From: Mariannaea sp. PMI_226
Lineage: Eukaryota; Ascomycota; Sordariomycetes; Hypocreales; Nectriaceae
Length of the DNA: 64,000 nt
Reading direction: 5' to 3'
NCBI GenBank assembly: GCA_024336345.1
Contig: JANFOG010000005.1
Location: 2,046,001-2,110,000 of the forward strand
Under the pieces are notes generated by a model, which was not told the origin of the DNA, made no database searches, and saw only the letters and a program-made list of their open reading frames with translations. Below are positions 13,488 through 24,404 of the stretch, in pieces (the stretch's first letter is position 1; every line of letters starts with the position of its first letter). A program made the translations under genes and the position numbers.

Positions 13488-14563
13488 ACAATAAAAGGGA
13501 GTCTCTTGATGGGATTGATGTTTACGTTTTATTTTTGCTTCTACGATTATGTCTTTATGTCTGGGGACAACTTTAATGATGATTTTTACCAAAGGGGTTA
13601 AGGAGTTTGGATTGGCAACATGATATCTCGGTTTTGGGTAATTTAGCGATAACCGTGTTCAAGAGTTGCTGGTATAGAGACGTTCGCTGCATATTGTCAG
13701 AGCTTAGAAACAGCATGGCATACAAGGTGTTGGTGTAGATATTATCCTCGGTCTCATCCGAGATGCAATTTATAGGAGAACTAGAATCTCTCTATAAAGT
13801 CTACCACATTCCCACGCCAAACAAGTGCATATGATTTCCTAGGGGCCCGACTTATCGTCCTCTGTAAGAATGCCCGAAGATTATTATTCCGTTTTACTAC
13901 CCACTGTGTCTCCAAGGACATAAAGAGAATAACCAAAGGAGTCCTCTGTATATGGTGCCCCTTCAGTAATTAACTAGGCACTATACTATCAGGACAGATC
14001 CAGTCACGATACATGTACGATTTGGTTTACTTGCAATATCTTTTTGGACCTCTTTGAAGCACCAGTTTGTAAATCATGCACAAAGACTTGCCCAAAAGCG
14101 GCCGAGTCCCGATAAATGATTGAACGGAATTGAAGGCAATCGGAACACGAGAGCATCAACAATAGGTTTCCCTTGGATCCAGTGCAACTCATAAGAACCA
14201 TATTATGTTGTGCGGTCAAGTAACTCTTCGGCGAGTATGGAACATAGAAAACTCTAAACTGACAACTCAAAAACAGCAAAGCGAGAAATAATGATATTTA
14301 TTCAATAGATAATAGGGCATTGAAACTAACTAGTCGGAATGAAAAATTGGCCATGTCAAAAGAAACTCTCAATTCCTCGAATATCCCAAATTGATACCAT
14401 AGCTTGGTTAGTAGGTGTCAAAGTGGGGTTTACATGTGTCAATCAGCGCCTACAACCACGGTGGCAGTACGTGCGGATTCCAGTCTCTCAACGTCCTACC
14501 TGGGACATGCGTTCAGCTTCCTAGCTCTCAAGCTTGACTCTCTCCCCTAAACGTGCAACAACC
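13488..14563. other. Intergenic spacer
   Basis: About 1.1 kb between two genes on the same strand. Only short frames without protein character are present; it holds the 3' end of the acyltransferase transcript and the promoter of the TRAPP gene. Confidence 0.5.
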
Positions 14564-15234
14564 ATGGCCACCGCAATACCCTCAATCGCCTGTCTAGGCG
14601 TTATCGGCCGCAATGTAAGCTTCCTTATCTTCCTCTCTTGTCTGTCGCATTTTACCTCGCCTCATAGTGTTCTTTGCATGCCTGAACTGACCACGGCCCT
14701 CACTTCTAGAACAACCCCCTCCACATCTCCATCTTCCCCTCCCACGACCCAGCGACGAACACGTTCACGCCCATCCGCACGCCCCTGCAGTTCTCCCTCC
14801 TCCTCTCCTCTACCATCGACGTCTTTGACCTGCGCGCCAAGCACAACGCTGTCTCTGGCGTCGGCCTCTCAGGCGAATTTGGCCTGCTACATGCCGTAGA
14901 CGACCGCCTTGCCGCCTACGGCTTCGAGACCAACACTGGCGTTCGCATGGTCTGCATCGTCGACATGCGCGGCCGTCGCATCGACAGCTCAGCTTCTGCT
15001 GCTGTTGATGGCGGTGTTCGCGGCGTAGGGACAGGCCTTCGTGACTCGGAACTTAAGCCCGTCTTTCGCGCAATGCAGGACGCCTACGTCCGATTGCTTC
15101 AGAACCCCTTTTACGACCCTGATGAGCATGCGCCCTTGGGAGGTATGGGGGGCAAGAAGATTACAAGTCGCAAGTTCTCGGACGATATGAAGAGGATAGG
15201 CGATGGATGGACACCAGGGGTGACGAACCTATGA
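14564..15234 (+). CDS. TCA17: TRAPP complex subunit 2-like protein (TRAPPC2L / Tca17)
   Basis: Longin-fold subunit of the TRAPP tethering complexes that act as Rab GEFs in Golgi traffic. Exon 1 is 14564-14614 (MATAIPSIACLGVIGRN), the intron 14615-14709 (95 bp, GTAAGC...TCTAG) and exon 2 14710-15234; 191 aa. The start CLGVIGRNNNPLHISIF, the central LLLSSTIDVFDLRAK and GLLHAVDDRLAAYGFETNTGVRMVCIVD match the sedlin-related TRAPPC2L family. The terminal part, with DAYVRLLQNPFYDPDEHAPL, carries the usual NPFY segment. The length is slightly above the animal protein (about 140 aa) because of a Gly/Ala/Ser loop and a basic tail. The gene converges on AFG1 with a 244-bp gap. Confidence 0.92.
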
Positions 15235-15478
15235 GCAAGAGCGTGACGTATTATGAGAATTGCATTCACAGGCGTTTCGGAGTATTGGCATGGCGGGATA
15301 TCCAGGCATAGATATCAAGTCTCGCTCCATTAAGAAGGCGGACTTATTTATCGTCCATCATTTTATCTTTGATCTTCCATGCTCTCCTAGCTATTTGAAA
15401 ATAAACTTCATCACTCCGAATGCTAGGTCAGCACTCACACCGTGGCATTGTACTCATGTTCAGTAGCCAACCCGCCAA

Positions 15479-17452
15479 TTACGCATTCGTTTTGTTTTCC
15501 GTCTTCAGGGACTCAACTCTCCACTTGGACAACCCAGCTACCTCGTCTATTTCTATACTTTCGCCCATAACTTCGTTAAAATCTCGCTTGTGGGTAATTT
15601 TCAGCTGGTCCAGCCGTTGCGATACAGCACCCCCCTCCCAGTGCCGTGCATCAACAGGTAAGGGCTGCCACCAGTCTCCTGTCCTAGCATGCCACTGCGA
15701 ACTACACAGTTCCCATAGACGAGAAATGGCTCTCTTATAGGCGAAGCGCTCATCCTCACCCATGAAGGCACTTTTATTTCCAAAGTCAATTGGCTTCTTC
15801 TGGAGGCCAAAATCCGAGTCCTGGTCGGGATCGTAACGCGAAGTGCTTGACTTGGTATCGTAGTAAGAGATGTTGGGCCGGAATGGAGACATCTGATCTT
15901 GATAGACTTCTGCGATTGTCTCTGAGTAGGTTGCATCATCGTCAGCTGCGTCGAGACTAGTACAGTTTTCAGATGTCGTTCGCTTCTTCTTAGGGAAGAA
16001 GAGAACATCTGGCGGATTCTGGGCCCTAAGCACAAGCTTACAGCGAGCTTCGTAAAGGGCATCAAGAAAGGTGATGAAACGCCGGGCCTCGTTCTTCTTT
16101 TCCTGTGTCAGAACGGGAACGTTGTCGATGATGTAGGTATGGTATGTCGAAGCCATGGTGATGTAGTCGGCTGGGCCGAATGAATGCACGAGATCCTCAA
16201 ATTCCCAATGTACAACGCCATTGTAATGCTTCGGAGTATGGACTTTACGCCCATATACCACGAGAGTGGATGGTTCCCATGGTGGTGGTTCTGGACTGGT
16301 CCAAGAGATAACCTCATTTACTCGCTGTTTCCAGGGCGCATCCTCATCCGCCGACAGGTAATAGTTGACAGGCATGCGTCGACGTTGAGACTTGGGCTCA
16401 GGAGCAGCCGTGTCCCCAATCACACCTTCATCGCCCACTTCAACCACATTGGTGGTTTCCGGTTGGTAGACCTCTTCTTTTCTCCTCCAGTCTTTCGCAC
16501 CATCCATTTGCCAAAAGTCACATCTAGCCTTCAGCACTTCCAAGAAGTGGGCGAAATCGCTGGTGTCGCCATAAAGTTCGCCGCGCGATTGTATGGAGCC
16601 GCCAAAGAACCTTCGTATGAGACCTTTAGACGGTGCAGGGGTATAGTCAACACCTATGGCTTTCTGCAGTTCCTCTGGGACACGGTTTGATGAGGCAATG
16701 AGGACGCCGCCGAGTTGGAAGAACGCGACGAAGAGGTGACTAAGGATCTTGCTTGCTGCTCTGTCTGGTAGCTGGAACTCGTCCAAGAACAGAATCGGCG
16801 ATTCCTCAACAAGTTTTTTTGCCATCCATAATATTGAATATTCTGACTGGTCGCTTTTCGCCCTCGGACTTGTTTTCCTGTGATGTTCGAGCTGCGAGAA
16901 CGTGTACAGCATAAACGTGTTGAAGTGCCACCGCCTCTTCTTGTCAGTAGGGAGTCCATCGGCAAGCAGATCAAGTAGCATCGACTTCCCAGTGCCAACC
17001 TCTCCGGAGAGGAATAAGCCCTTGGGTGAATCAATCTCAATCGCTGCTTCATAGTTTGTGAGCACTCTGGTTAGTGCAAGACTCTCTCGTCCCTCCCGGG
17101 TAGTCAGCAGATGGCTAAAGAGAGGGTTTCTCCATATCGAATGGTTCCGCCGAGCAAGTATTCTATCATCTACTTCTTCTTCATTTCCTTCTACTGGCTT
17201 GCGCTCGGTCAGACGCGCAGTTTCTTGCAGTCTTTGTCGAAATTCAGTTTGCGGGGAATAGTCCTTGATTCGGATATAGATCTTTTGTAAGTGCCTCGCA
17301 AGCCGGTGTTGAGATTGATCGGGAGCGTAAAGGCCACTAGTAATGCGTGTCTGATATCTCACTAGGGGATCTGTGATTGTCACAGCCGTTGAGAAACGCC
17401 TCATGGTAGAATCGGTTGATTGATAAGATCCATGATTTGAAGAAGAGATCAA
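15479..17452 (-). CDS. AFG1: AFG1-family mitochondrial AAA+ ATPase
   Basis: Mitochondrial ATPase (Afg1/LACE1) implicated in turnover of misfolded inner-membrane proteins and cytochrome c oxidase subunits. One exon encodes 657 aa. Walker A is GEVGTGKS (residues 151-158) and Walker B ILFLDEF (220-226). A sensor-like LIASSNRVPEELQK follows (251-264). The C-terminal FGPADYITMASTYHTYIIDN and NEARRFITFLDALYEARCKL blocks are characteristic of AFG1. The first 15 residues are Ser-rich; the in-frame Met17 (position 17404, MRRFSTAVTITDP) gives a better mitochondrial presequence and may be the real start. It is longer than yeast Afg1 (about 510 aa) because of acidic insertions near residues 311-365 and 490-575. 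Confidence 0.95.
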   Translation of the reverse strand: MISSSNHGSYQSTDSTMRRFSTAVTITDPLVRYQTRITSGLYAPDQSQHRLARHLQKIYIRIKDYSPQTEFRQRLQETARLTERKPVEGNEEEVDDRILARRNHSIWRNPLFSHLLTTREGRESLALTRVLTNYEAAIEIDSPKGLFLSGEVGTGKSMLLDLLADGLPTDKKRRWHFNTFMLYTFSQLEHHRKTSPRAKSDQSEYSILWMAKKLVEESPILFLDEFQLPDRAASKILSHLFVAFFQLGGVLIASSNRVPEELQKAIGVDYTPAPSKGLIRRFFGGSIQSRGELYGDTSDFAHFLEVLKARCDFWQMDGAKDWRRKEEVYQPETTNVVEVGDEGVIGDTAAPEPKSQRRRMPVNYYLSADEDAPWKQRVNEVISWTSPEPPPWEPSTLVVYGRKVHTPKHYNGVVHWEFEDLVHSFGPADYITMASTYHTYIIDNVPVLTQEKKNEARRFITFLDALYEARCKLVLRAQNPPDVLFFPKKKRTTSENCTSLDAADDDATYSETIAEVYQDQMSPFRPNISYYDTKSSTSRYDPDQDSDFGLQKKPIDFGNKSAFMGEDERFAYKRAISRLWELCSSQWHARTGDWWQPLPVDARHWEGGAVSQRLDQLKITHKRDFNEVMGESIEIDEVAGLSKWRVESLKTENKTNA

Positions 17453-18803
17453 ACCCGACGAGCCGGAAGCTACCCGGAAGCCATGACGTGGGGCACAGTG
17501 TCTTTAGGAATATGTATATATATATATATATAATTTATGAAGTTACCTAGGTATAGAAGCATCAATAATTACAAGATCGATGAGATGGTTATATATCGAT
17601 ATGAGTCGCCCGCGGGGAGATGTGATGCAAAAATACGATGCGTGTTGTCAGTTATCCAAGAAGCAGCTCCAATATGGGTAAGTTACTGTTTGCCGCTGGT
17701 GGAGCGCAAGTTGGGATAATACTCGATGACAGGGGAAGAGGAGCCGCAATATAATCTGTAGTACCTGTACCATACCTACCCATTGGATAACGGTCTGAAG
17801 TGCTGGTGAATACGTACCTGGACCCTTGCTTGCCTCACCTGGGCTCGACAGTGCCTGTAATTCATTTATGTACTATATGACATACAGTAGGTACTTAGCT
17901 ATAGGTACCTTGACACGCAGTACTGGAGAGATCTCTGCGATGCTAAAGCAGGGGTATGCGGGTCAGGTCTGGGAATAAGAGGCGGCTTGCCGTTCAACTC
18001 CAGCCAGAGTTCTTGATGGGTTGAGGACAGGGATTCCGACTATTTTGAACGGTCAAGCTGTAATTAGATACCAAAAATGGAATGGAGGAAGAAAACGATA
18101 AAATGAAAGACAACCGAAGGAGAAAAAAAACCCGGAAACCAAATAATATGGAGGAGAGAAGCCCATTCCTATTTCATTGACCACCAGGCACACACGAGCC
18201 TTGGGAGCTATTGATACCTGGTCTATTGTACTCATTGTCCTGTACTCCGTACCTTAATTACTGTACCTGAATGCTGGAGAAAAAAAGGTACCTGGATACT
18301 ACCGCACGACGTACTACCCTATGTAGGTGCCTCATCAGCTCCAGTGGAGGCTGCCAGCTCAGCACAGCGCAGCCTTCACCTGGATTAGGCTGCAGCCAGC
18401 CAATCACACCCCCGAAAGCCCACCTCTGAACAAAGCACTCCCTGAAGCTGGGGGCCCTGGCGTGCCTAACTGACCTGCTGGTCAACCACCTAGTCATTTT
18501 TTTTTTGGTCTCGCCTTAGGCCAATCGGTGCATGCTTCGTCACTGGCCTACTGCATTCCGTTTTCCAACCTTTGCCTCTTCAAATAACACCCAGCAAAGT
18601 CACCGCTCGCACCATCTCCATCTCACCCAAGCCCATTCTGCGACCCGAAATGCCTCTCTGAGCTCGCGTGGCAGCAAGTTCATCGTCGTCGTCACCATCA
18701 TCCCCTTGGTCATCGTATCGCCATCGCCTCCCGACCCATCTCATCGCCCTCGATTCGAGCCTGTCGCCATCATCGATTTTGTCACCTTTGCGACCCGCCC
18801 AAA
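17453..18803. promoter_or_regulatory. Divergent AFG1/NUP133 promoter region with GTACCT cluster
   Basis: 1351 bp between divergently transcribed AFG1 and NUP133. It contains a (TA)n run (17515-17532), a 10-bp palindrome TACCTAGGTA at 17544-17553 and repeated GTACCT/AGGTAC hexamers at about 17761, 17814, 17889, 17903, 18249, 18263 and 18286. An exact TACTCCGTA lies at 18243-18251. The last 280 bp or so are C/T-rich and probably form the NUP133 leader. No gene is supported. Confidence 0.55.
17515..17532. repeat. (TA)n microsatellite
   Basis: Nine TA dinucleotides in the AFG1 upstream region, about 65 bp before its first ATG. Confidence 0.95.
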
Positions 18804-21800
18804 ATGTTTTCCCCGTCTGTCGCCGACGGTGGCCCGGCGACGGCGACCCGTTCACGCCGCCGACAACGACCTTTGAGCTCTGAGAATCTTCCTCAGCAGC
18901 CCAAAGCGAAAAGACCTCGTCTGCCCTTGACTGAGCAGACTTTTGTCAATCCCGATGTCCGGCACGAAATGATCGAGGTCAAGACGGACAAAGTCGCGAC
19001 CCGACCTCCCAACAAGGACAACAACAAGGACAACAACAACAGCAATAACAACAAAGAGCAAACCGAGAATCCGACGCCTACTCCGCGCAAAGAATTGAAT
19101 GTTCGCGCGAAAAAATCAAAACATGGCGATAGGGCAGCCAACAAGGGCGACGGAAGCCTCGTTCTGGTAAGTGACTATTGTCTATTTTTGTTTTGATGTC
19201 AGTACCCGCTCACGGTCTGTAGACAAGCACCAACGCATACATCGTGAGCAAGCTCCCAGCTCTACCCGACAGGATTCGCTCCGACTGGTCAGGTAAGTTC
19301 ATCTGTTAAAATTTCGTCGCATCGATTTGGAACATACTCACCATTTTTTCTCTCTCATTTGTTGATTATAGGGAACCAAACTGCCGATGTTTTCTCAACC
19401 TCAGGTTATGCCCTGACCTTGACAGCTACCCATGCCATCGTCTGGCCATACACTTCGACCTCACAATCACCCGAGACCTTTACTTTTACCCTTCCATCTT
19501 CCTCAAAACCCACAGATCCTCTTCCTGTAGGATGTCTCGTCTCCCCTTCAGCCTCCTCGACAGAGCCTGGCCTGGTCGTGGTCATGGCGGGTACCGGAAA
19601 AGTTGTTTACTGGGAATCCATCTCCTCTGCAGCAACCTTTGCCTTTATCAAGAAAGATCGCTCTGGTGTCGAACATGTAATATCCGGCATGGCGTCTGGA
19701 GAGAAGGTTGTTGCAATCACAAACGCTGAATCCGCTGGCTTCATCTTAACATTCAACTCTGGCCGACTTGCCTACCTCAACGTCCGCGATAGTCATGGCC
19801 GACCAGCTATCTCTGTTCAGTTTTTGCGAAACAATCTCTCCGTCTCTACGAGTGGAATTTTCGGCAGCATCCGCCATGCCTTCTCTCATCTTACTCTCCG
19901 TGGCGACATTGCCGCTGTCCGCGCTGATCGATCCGCTAGAGTGGGTGAACGTAACGTCGTTGCACTCACTGGAAAGGGTCGACTTCAGGCATGGAAAGTC
20001 CACCGGGGTGGCCACAACGATATTATCGGGGAGGCGGACGTACGTGAGGACATTGTATCTGCCCTGCAGGAGGTCGATCCTGCGTCTAAAGATTTCCCCA
20101 AGGAATCATTCGAAGCAATCGATTTTGCCTACGTCCCGAAGGGCTTGGAACCTAAATATCTTGAGCTTAGCAAGTTGAGCGACGCTATGGCTTCTGATGA
20201 CCCCACGGTCCAGCACCTTCTACTACTTGTCAGCCTCACGCGGCGCAGCTCTTCACGTTACGCACTCGCCGAGGTCGTGTTGACTTCCACAGACTGTCAT
20301 ATCGGAATGATACGACCACTCACCTCGTACTCGACCCCAACATCAGCATCAATCGACACTATCCAGACCACCCGACCCCGTCTTTACCTTCCTCGACCTG
20401 CTCTTGTGGCGTTCGTAGTCTTTGACCGTGCAGCAGTTCTCGCCTCGATCGCAATTCCGCCTGAGTCACCTGATTCACAACTTCAATCCGACATTCACAT
20501 TCTTCCACCCTCCTTCGAAGATGTCATTGATTTCCGGGAGGATGATTTACATGAGATTGTTGGATCCGGTATTGAAGAAACACCTGCCATCTTTGGCCAC
20601 GAAGAGACTCGTTTGCATCGACCTAAGACGAAAAATCCAGCTGTGGTCCTTATGGTCCGAGGAGCGGGATCTGTGCGGATCGCGACAACCGACATTGACA
20701 AGTTTGGCAGTGATGAGCCTCCCAAAGTTTCAGCCAAGAGCAAGCTAGAGCAGGCGGTATTTTTCGGTGTGAAGCAAGATAACCCTCTCATTTTCAATGG
20801 CCGAAAGGAGATCACGTTTTCCAAGGAGGAAACAGCTCAAGCAGCCTTGGAAGTGAGTCATGAGATCCTGAGCTCTACTACACCATACATCTCGACACTT
20901 CCCGCATCTCTGGAGGACAACCTTCGGGCCCGATCAAAGGCTCTGGAGAGGTTGATGTCTCATCTCAAAACCACCGGAGCAGATCTTGACCGAAAGACTA
21001 GATGGAGCCTTCTCTATAACGCAGAAAAGATGCATGTTGCTGTTCATCTATGGAAACGTCACGAGACATTTACCGCAGCACGAGCGGCTAACGACAAAAA
21101 GAGCCTCATCGGAATGATCGTTGAATTCATCCATCAAGACCAAAAGCACAATCCTGTCGCCTCTATTGGTGAGACTGATCGCGTTCGCCACTGGTTCGTA
21201 AATGATACCTTTCGTCTTGAACTTTTTGTTGCTTGGGCATACGAAGTCATCAAGACTCTATACAAAGACCGCCTCCTTGATGATGCGAAGGTCACCGTGA
21301 TGGTCTACGAAGCAGTCCAGATCAATATTTGTACTCATGTCTCCGCTCTTGAGTTCCGCAAAAACAATCTCAGCTTCTACGGGTTGGGCCTAGAAGAACT
21401 CCGCATGGGTATTTTACGTGATGGATATGACGACCTGCCGGAACCCTGGACAGGTTGCCACTACATCGCCAATAATATCAAGCGCCTTGTTGACCTCTCG
21501 TCCCAATGGGTAGCAAAGTATCGGGGTGAGGGCGAGGGCGAGAAGCAGAAGGGCCCGAACCAGCCGGATCCCCAGGTCATCCAAAAGATCTTTGAGGACC
21601 TGCCTCTCCTAACGGACGCCATGCTTACATCTGTTCTCGAGTATGCACGCTGGGCTATGGCAACACCAGACCAAAAGGCCATTGCACAGCAGTTTGCCAA
21701 GGTGTATCAGGAAGATCGAATCGAGAAGCCCGTTGCTCTGGCACAAAGCGGGAAATGGGACGAAGCAGCCAGTATTGCAGAGAAGCACGAGTCACTTCGT

Positions 21801-23168
21801 GCACTTGCGGCTATCTTACTGGATCACGTTGAGGAGTTGGAAGGAAAGCTTAAGCAGCCTGGGCTTTCCACGTCGGAGAGGGAGCGCCTGCAGTCGATTA
21901 GACAAGCCAAGAAGGCTAAGCTTGAGACCAGCGTGGGCACCTACGGACAAGCCTTTGCTTTCCCAGTATACGAGTTACTCCTCCAAAAGCATGGAGTTGA
22001 GGATGTCCTTAACTGGGGGCTTGATAAGCATGGATTCAAGACCAAGTTCCTTCGAAGCAAGCCCGAGCTGGCCAGAATATCATGGATCAACGACGTCCAG
22101 CTTGAGGACGATGTTGGCCATGGTGCGGATACTCTCGTTGAGCTTGCTTTAACCAAGGAGCAGCAGGTCTGGAATAAGAAGATCGAGTTGAGTCTTGGCA
22201 AGTTGGCTCTTCTGGCGGAGATGGAGGAGTCGGAACCCAACACCGGCGTGTTCAAGGTCAAGTCGGACGAGGCCCGCAACGAGGAGAAGCTCAAGAAGGT
22301 TGATGATGAGTTGATCGCCATCAGGATTCAGGATCAGCTTTACAGCCAAATCTTCCCCAGCACTTACGACGCTGTGGATGAAGCTGCTGCCCTCAACTTT
22401 GCCATGGAGGCGCACAGTATGAATATCCCCCGAAGGCAAAAGGCCCAACACCAGGTCTTCGAGGATGGAATGAAACGACTACTGAGACACGAGGCTCTTG
22501 ACGCCATGACTCTTATCGATCTTTTAACTCTCGTTTCATTGAAGCCAGAGTCTAGAGAAGAGATTGCACATCCCTTCTGGCTTGCCCTCAAGGTCGCGGA
22601 AAGCAACTGCCATAGTGACGAGAAGAAGGAAGCCAAGAGACTGATTTGGCGCCGACTCTTTACACGTGATGACTGGGCGAAGATCAACGATACTCAACTG
22701 AAAGATGATCGTGAAGTGGTGGAACGACTTGCCGATACCGAATTGTACTCGATGCTGGCGGATTGCATTAGATTTCGTAAGTGGCTGTAACCTGTTGGGA
22801 TGCAACGTTTCTTGACTGACCTGGAAATAGAAGACGCACGGAGTCCTTTCCGCCCCCAGCCACCACAGGAGGCTCTAGGTGCATTTGTCGACCATCTCGA
22901 TCGACGTTTCCGCGACTTTGATAGCAATTTTTGCACAAAGCTGATGGATGCGATGAAGTACGAGGATAAGATACTTCACCAATACATCGAGAAGAGCCGA
23001 CTTGGAGAGTGGCTCCGTACCTGTCTCTCAACTGCTCGGGTCGATGTTGAAAGTGCCGTGGATGAAGCCACCAAGGAGGGTGCCGCTGTTAGCACTGCAG
23101 AAGCGACGAAGAGCCAGTCTCTCTTTGCTGGCAAGCAAAATGGCAACACTCCATTGTTCGGAATATAA
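18804..23168 (+). CDS. NUP133: Nucleoporin NUP133
   Basis: Scaffold nucleoporin of the Y-complex (Nup84/Nup107-160), forming the outer rings of the nuclear pore. Four exons: 18804-19166, 19223-19292, 19372-22776 and 22831-23168, with introns of 56, 79 and 54 bp, all GT-AG with consistent phase; 1391 aa. The N-terminus MFSPSVADGGPATATRSRRR then LPLTEQTFVNPD matches fungal Nup133, followed by an Asn/Lys-rich low-complexity stretch. From about residue 120 to 520 comes the predicted beta-propeller (start VFSTSGYALTLTATHAIVWPY), then a long alpha-helical stack to the end. The middle junction gives ADCIRF-QDARSPFRPQPPQEAL, as expected. The short C-terminal exon is easily missed, because reading through its intron ends the protein at KWL. 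It converges on the eIF2-beta gene. Confidence 0.93.
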
Positions 23169-24404
23169 AGACAGGGACAACTGCGCTATTTGGGCAGACG
23201 GCTCCGGCTCTCTCTCACTGCACTCTCGACAGCTATGATTATTTTGTTTTCTTTTGTTAATAATCGCGTGTACAATACACCACACAGGCTGCTACTGCAA
23301 GTCCTCAAGTATGGAATCCTACCATACGGAGAAACAAGGGGGGACAAATACACAGATGCATATACAAAAAGGGGTGTTGGATTGATTGAAGATGAAATGG
23401 AACGGTTCTGCGATCGGACATGCGGGGTTTCCGGGTATTAGCTCTGCTTTCTTACAACAATTTTTTTTATGTCATTTGTTTTCTTTACATTGTTTTTCTT
23501 TTTTTTTTTACAAAGTTGGGTTTGCTTGGAAGATGATATGAAGGGAAAGACGCCAGAATGAGGGCTTCAGAGGTGGTCGCGGCTTGAAGAAAACATGATA
23601 TTTCCCCCCTTCCTTCTAGGGGATGAGACAGACCACAAAATGGATTAAACTATGGGGATGGTAATAAGAATTTTACGCTGAGCATGCTGGCTGTTATTCT
23701 GTTGCATGCAGTTCAAACAAATCTTTTCATATTTGCCTCGAGAGATTATCATGTGATGTGAAACCAATGAAGTGTGATATTGGAGATGGAGGGAATGGGT
23801 GGTGGTGACGCACATGCAGATCCATACGTACCTAGGGATATGTAAGGCGATTATCCAAGTTTCTAGATTTGGGCAAACCTGGTCACATAATGAGAAGGAC
23901 ATCGTACGTATCAAAAAATCTTGGGTTTCAAATGACTCATATTCGTCATAAAGCAGACCACTATTGTCTTGTGCAATCTTGACCATTCCGGCATTATGTA
24001 CATGTACCACATGCGCGACATCATAACCCCGGCACCTGAGCCCTGACTCTTCCACCAGGGCCTAAAAAAAGAACCATTTTTTGAAGAACCATCCAAAGGG
24101 AGGACCGACTCCTTCTAACGACGCCCAATGAGGAAAAAAAAGTATCAAACACAGCGCTCGGTTTTTTTTTCTTCTTCTCATTCAAAGGGATATGACGAGG
24201 GGCGACGACCCCCGGCAACGAAAAGTGCCGGCGGGCCGCTGCAGATGGAGCAGTTCATATAAAAAATGCCACCGCAAGAGGGGCTCATAAAGGACCACCA
24301 GTCTCGTAGATACCCAGCCATAACAAAAGATGCCCACATGTGCGATATAGAAATGCTGCTCGCACAGGTGGAAGGAAAAGCGAAGGGTTGAGAAGCGGGG
24401 CAAT
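23169..24404. other. Convergent intergenic region
   Basis: 1.2 kb between the 3' ends of NUP133 and SUI3. T-rich runs occur near 23460-23512. Nothing coding is supported; it presumably holds both 3' UTRs. Confidence 0.5.
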
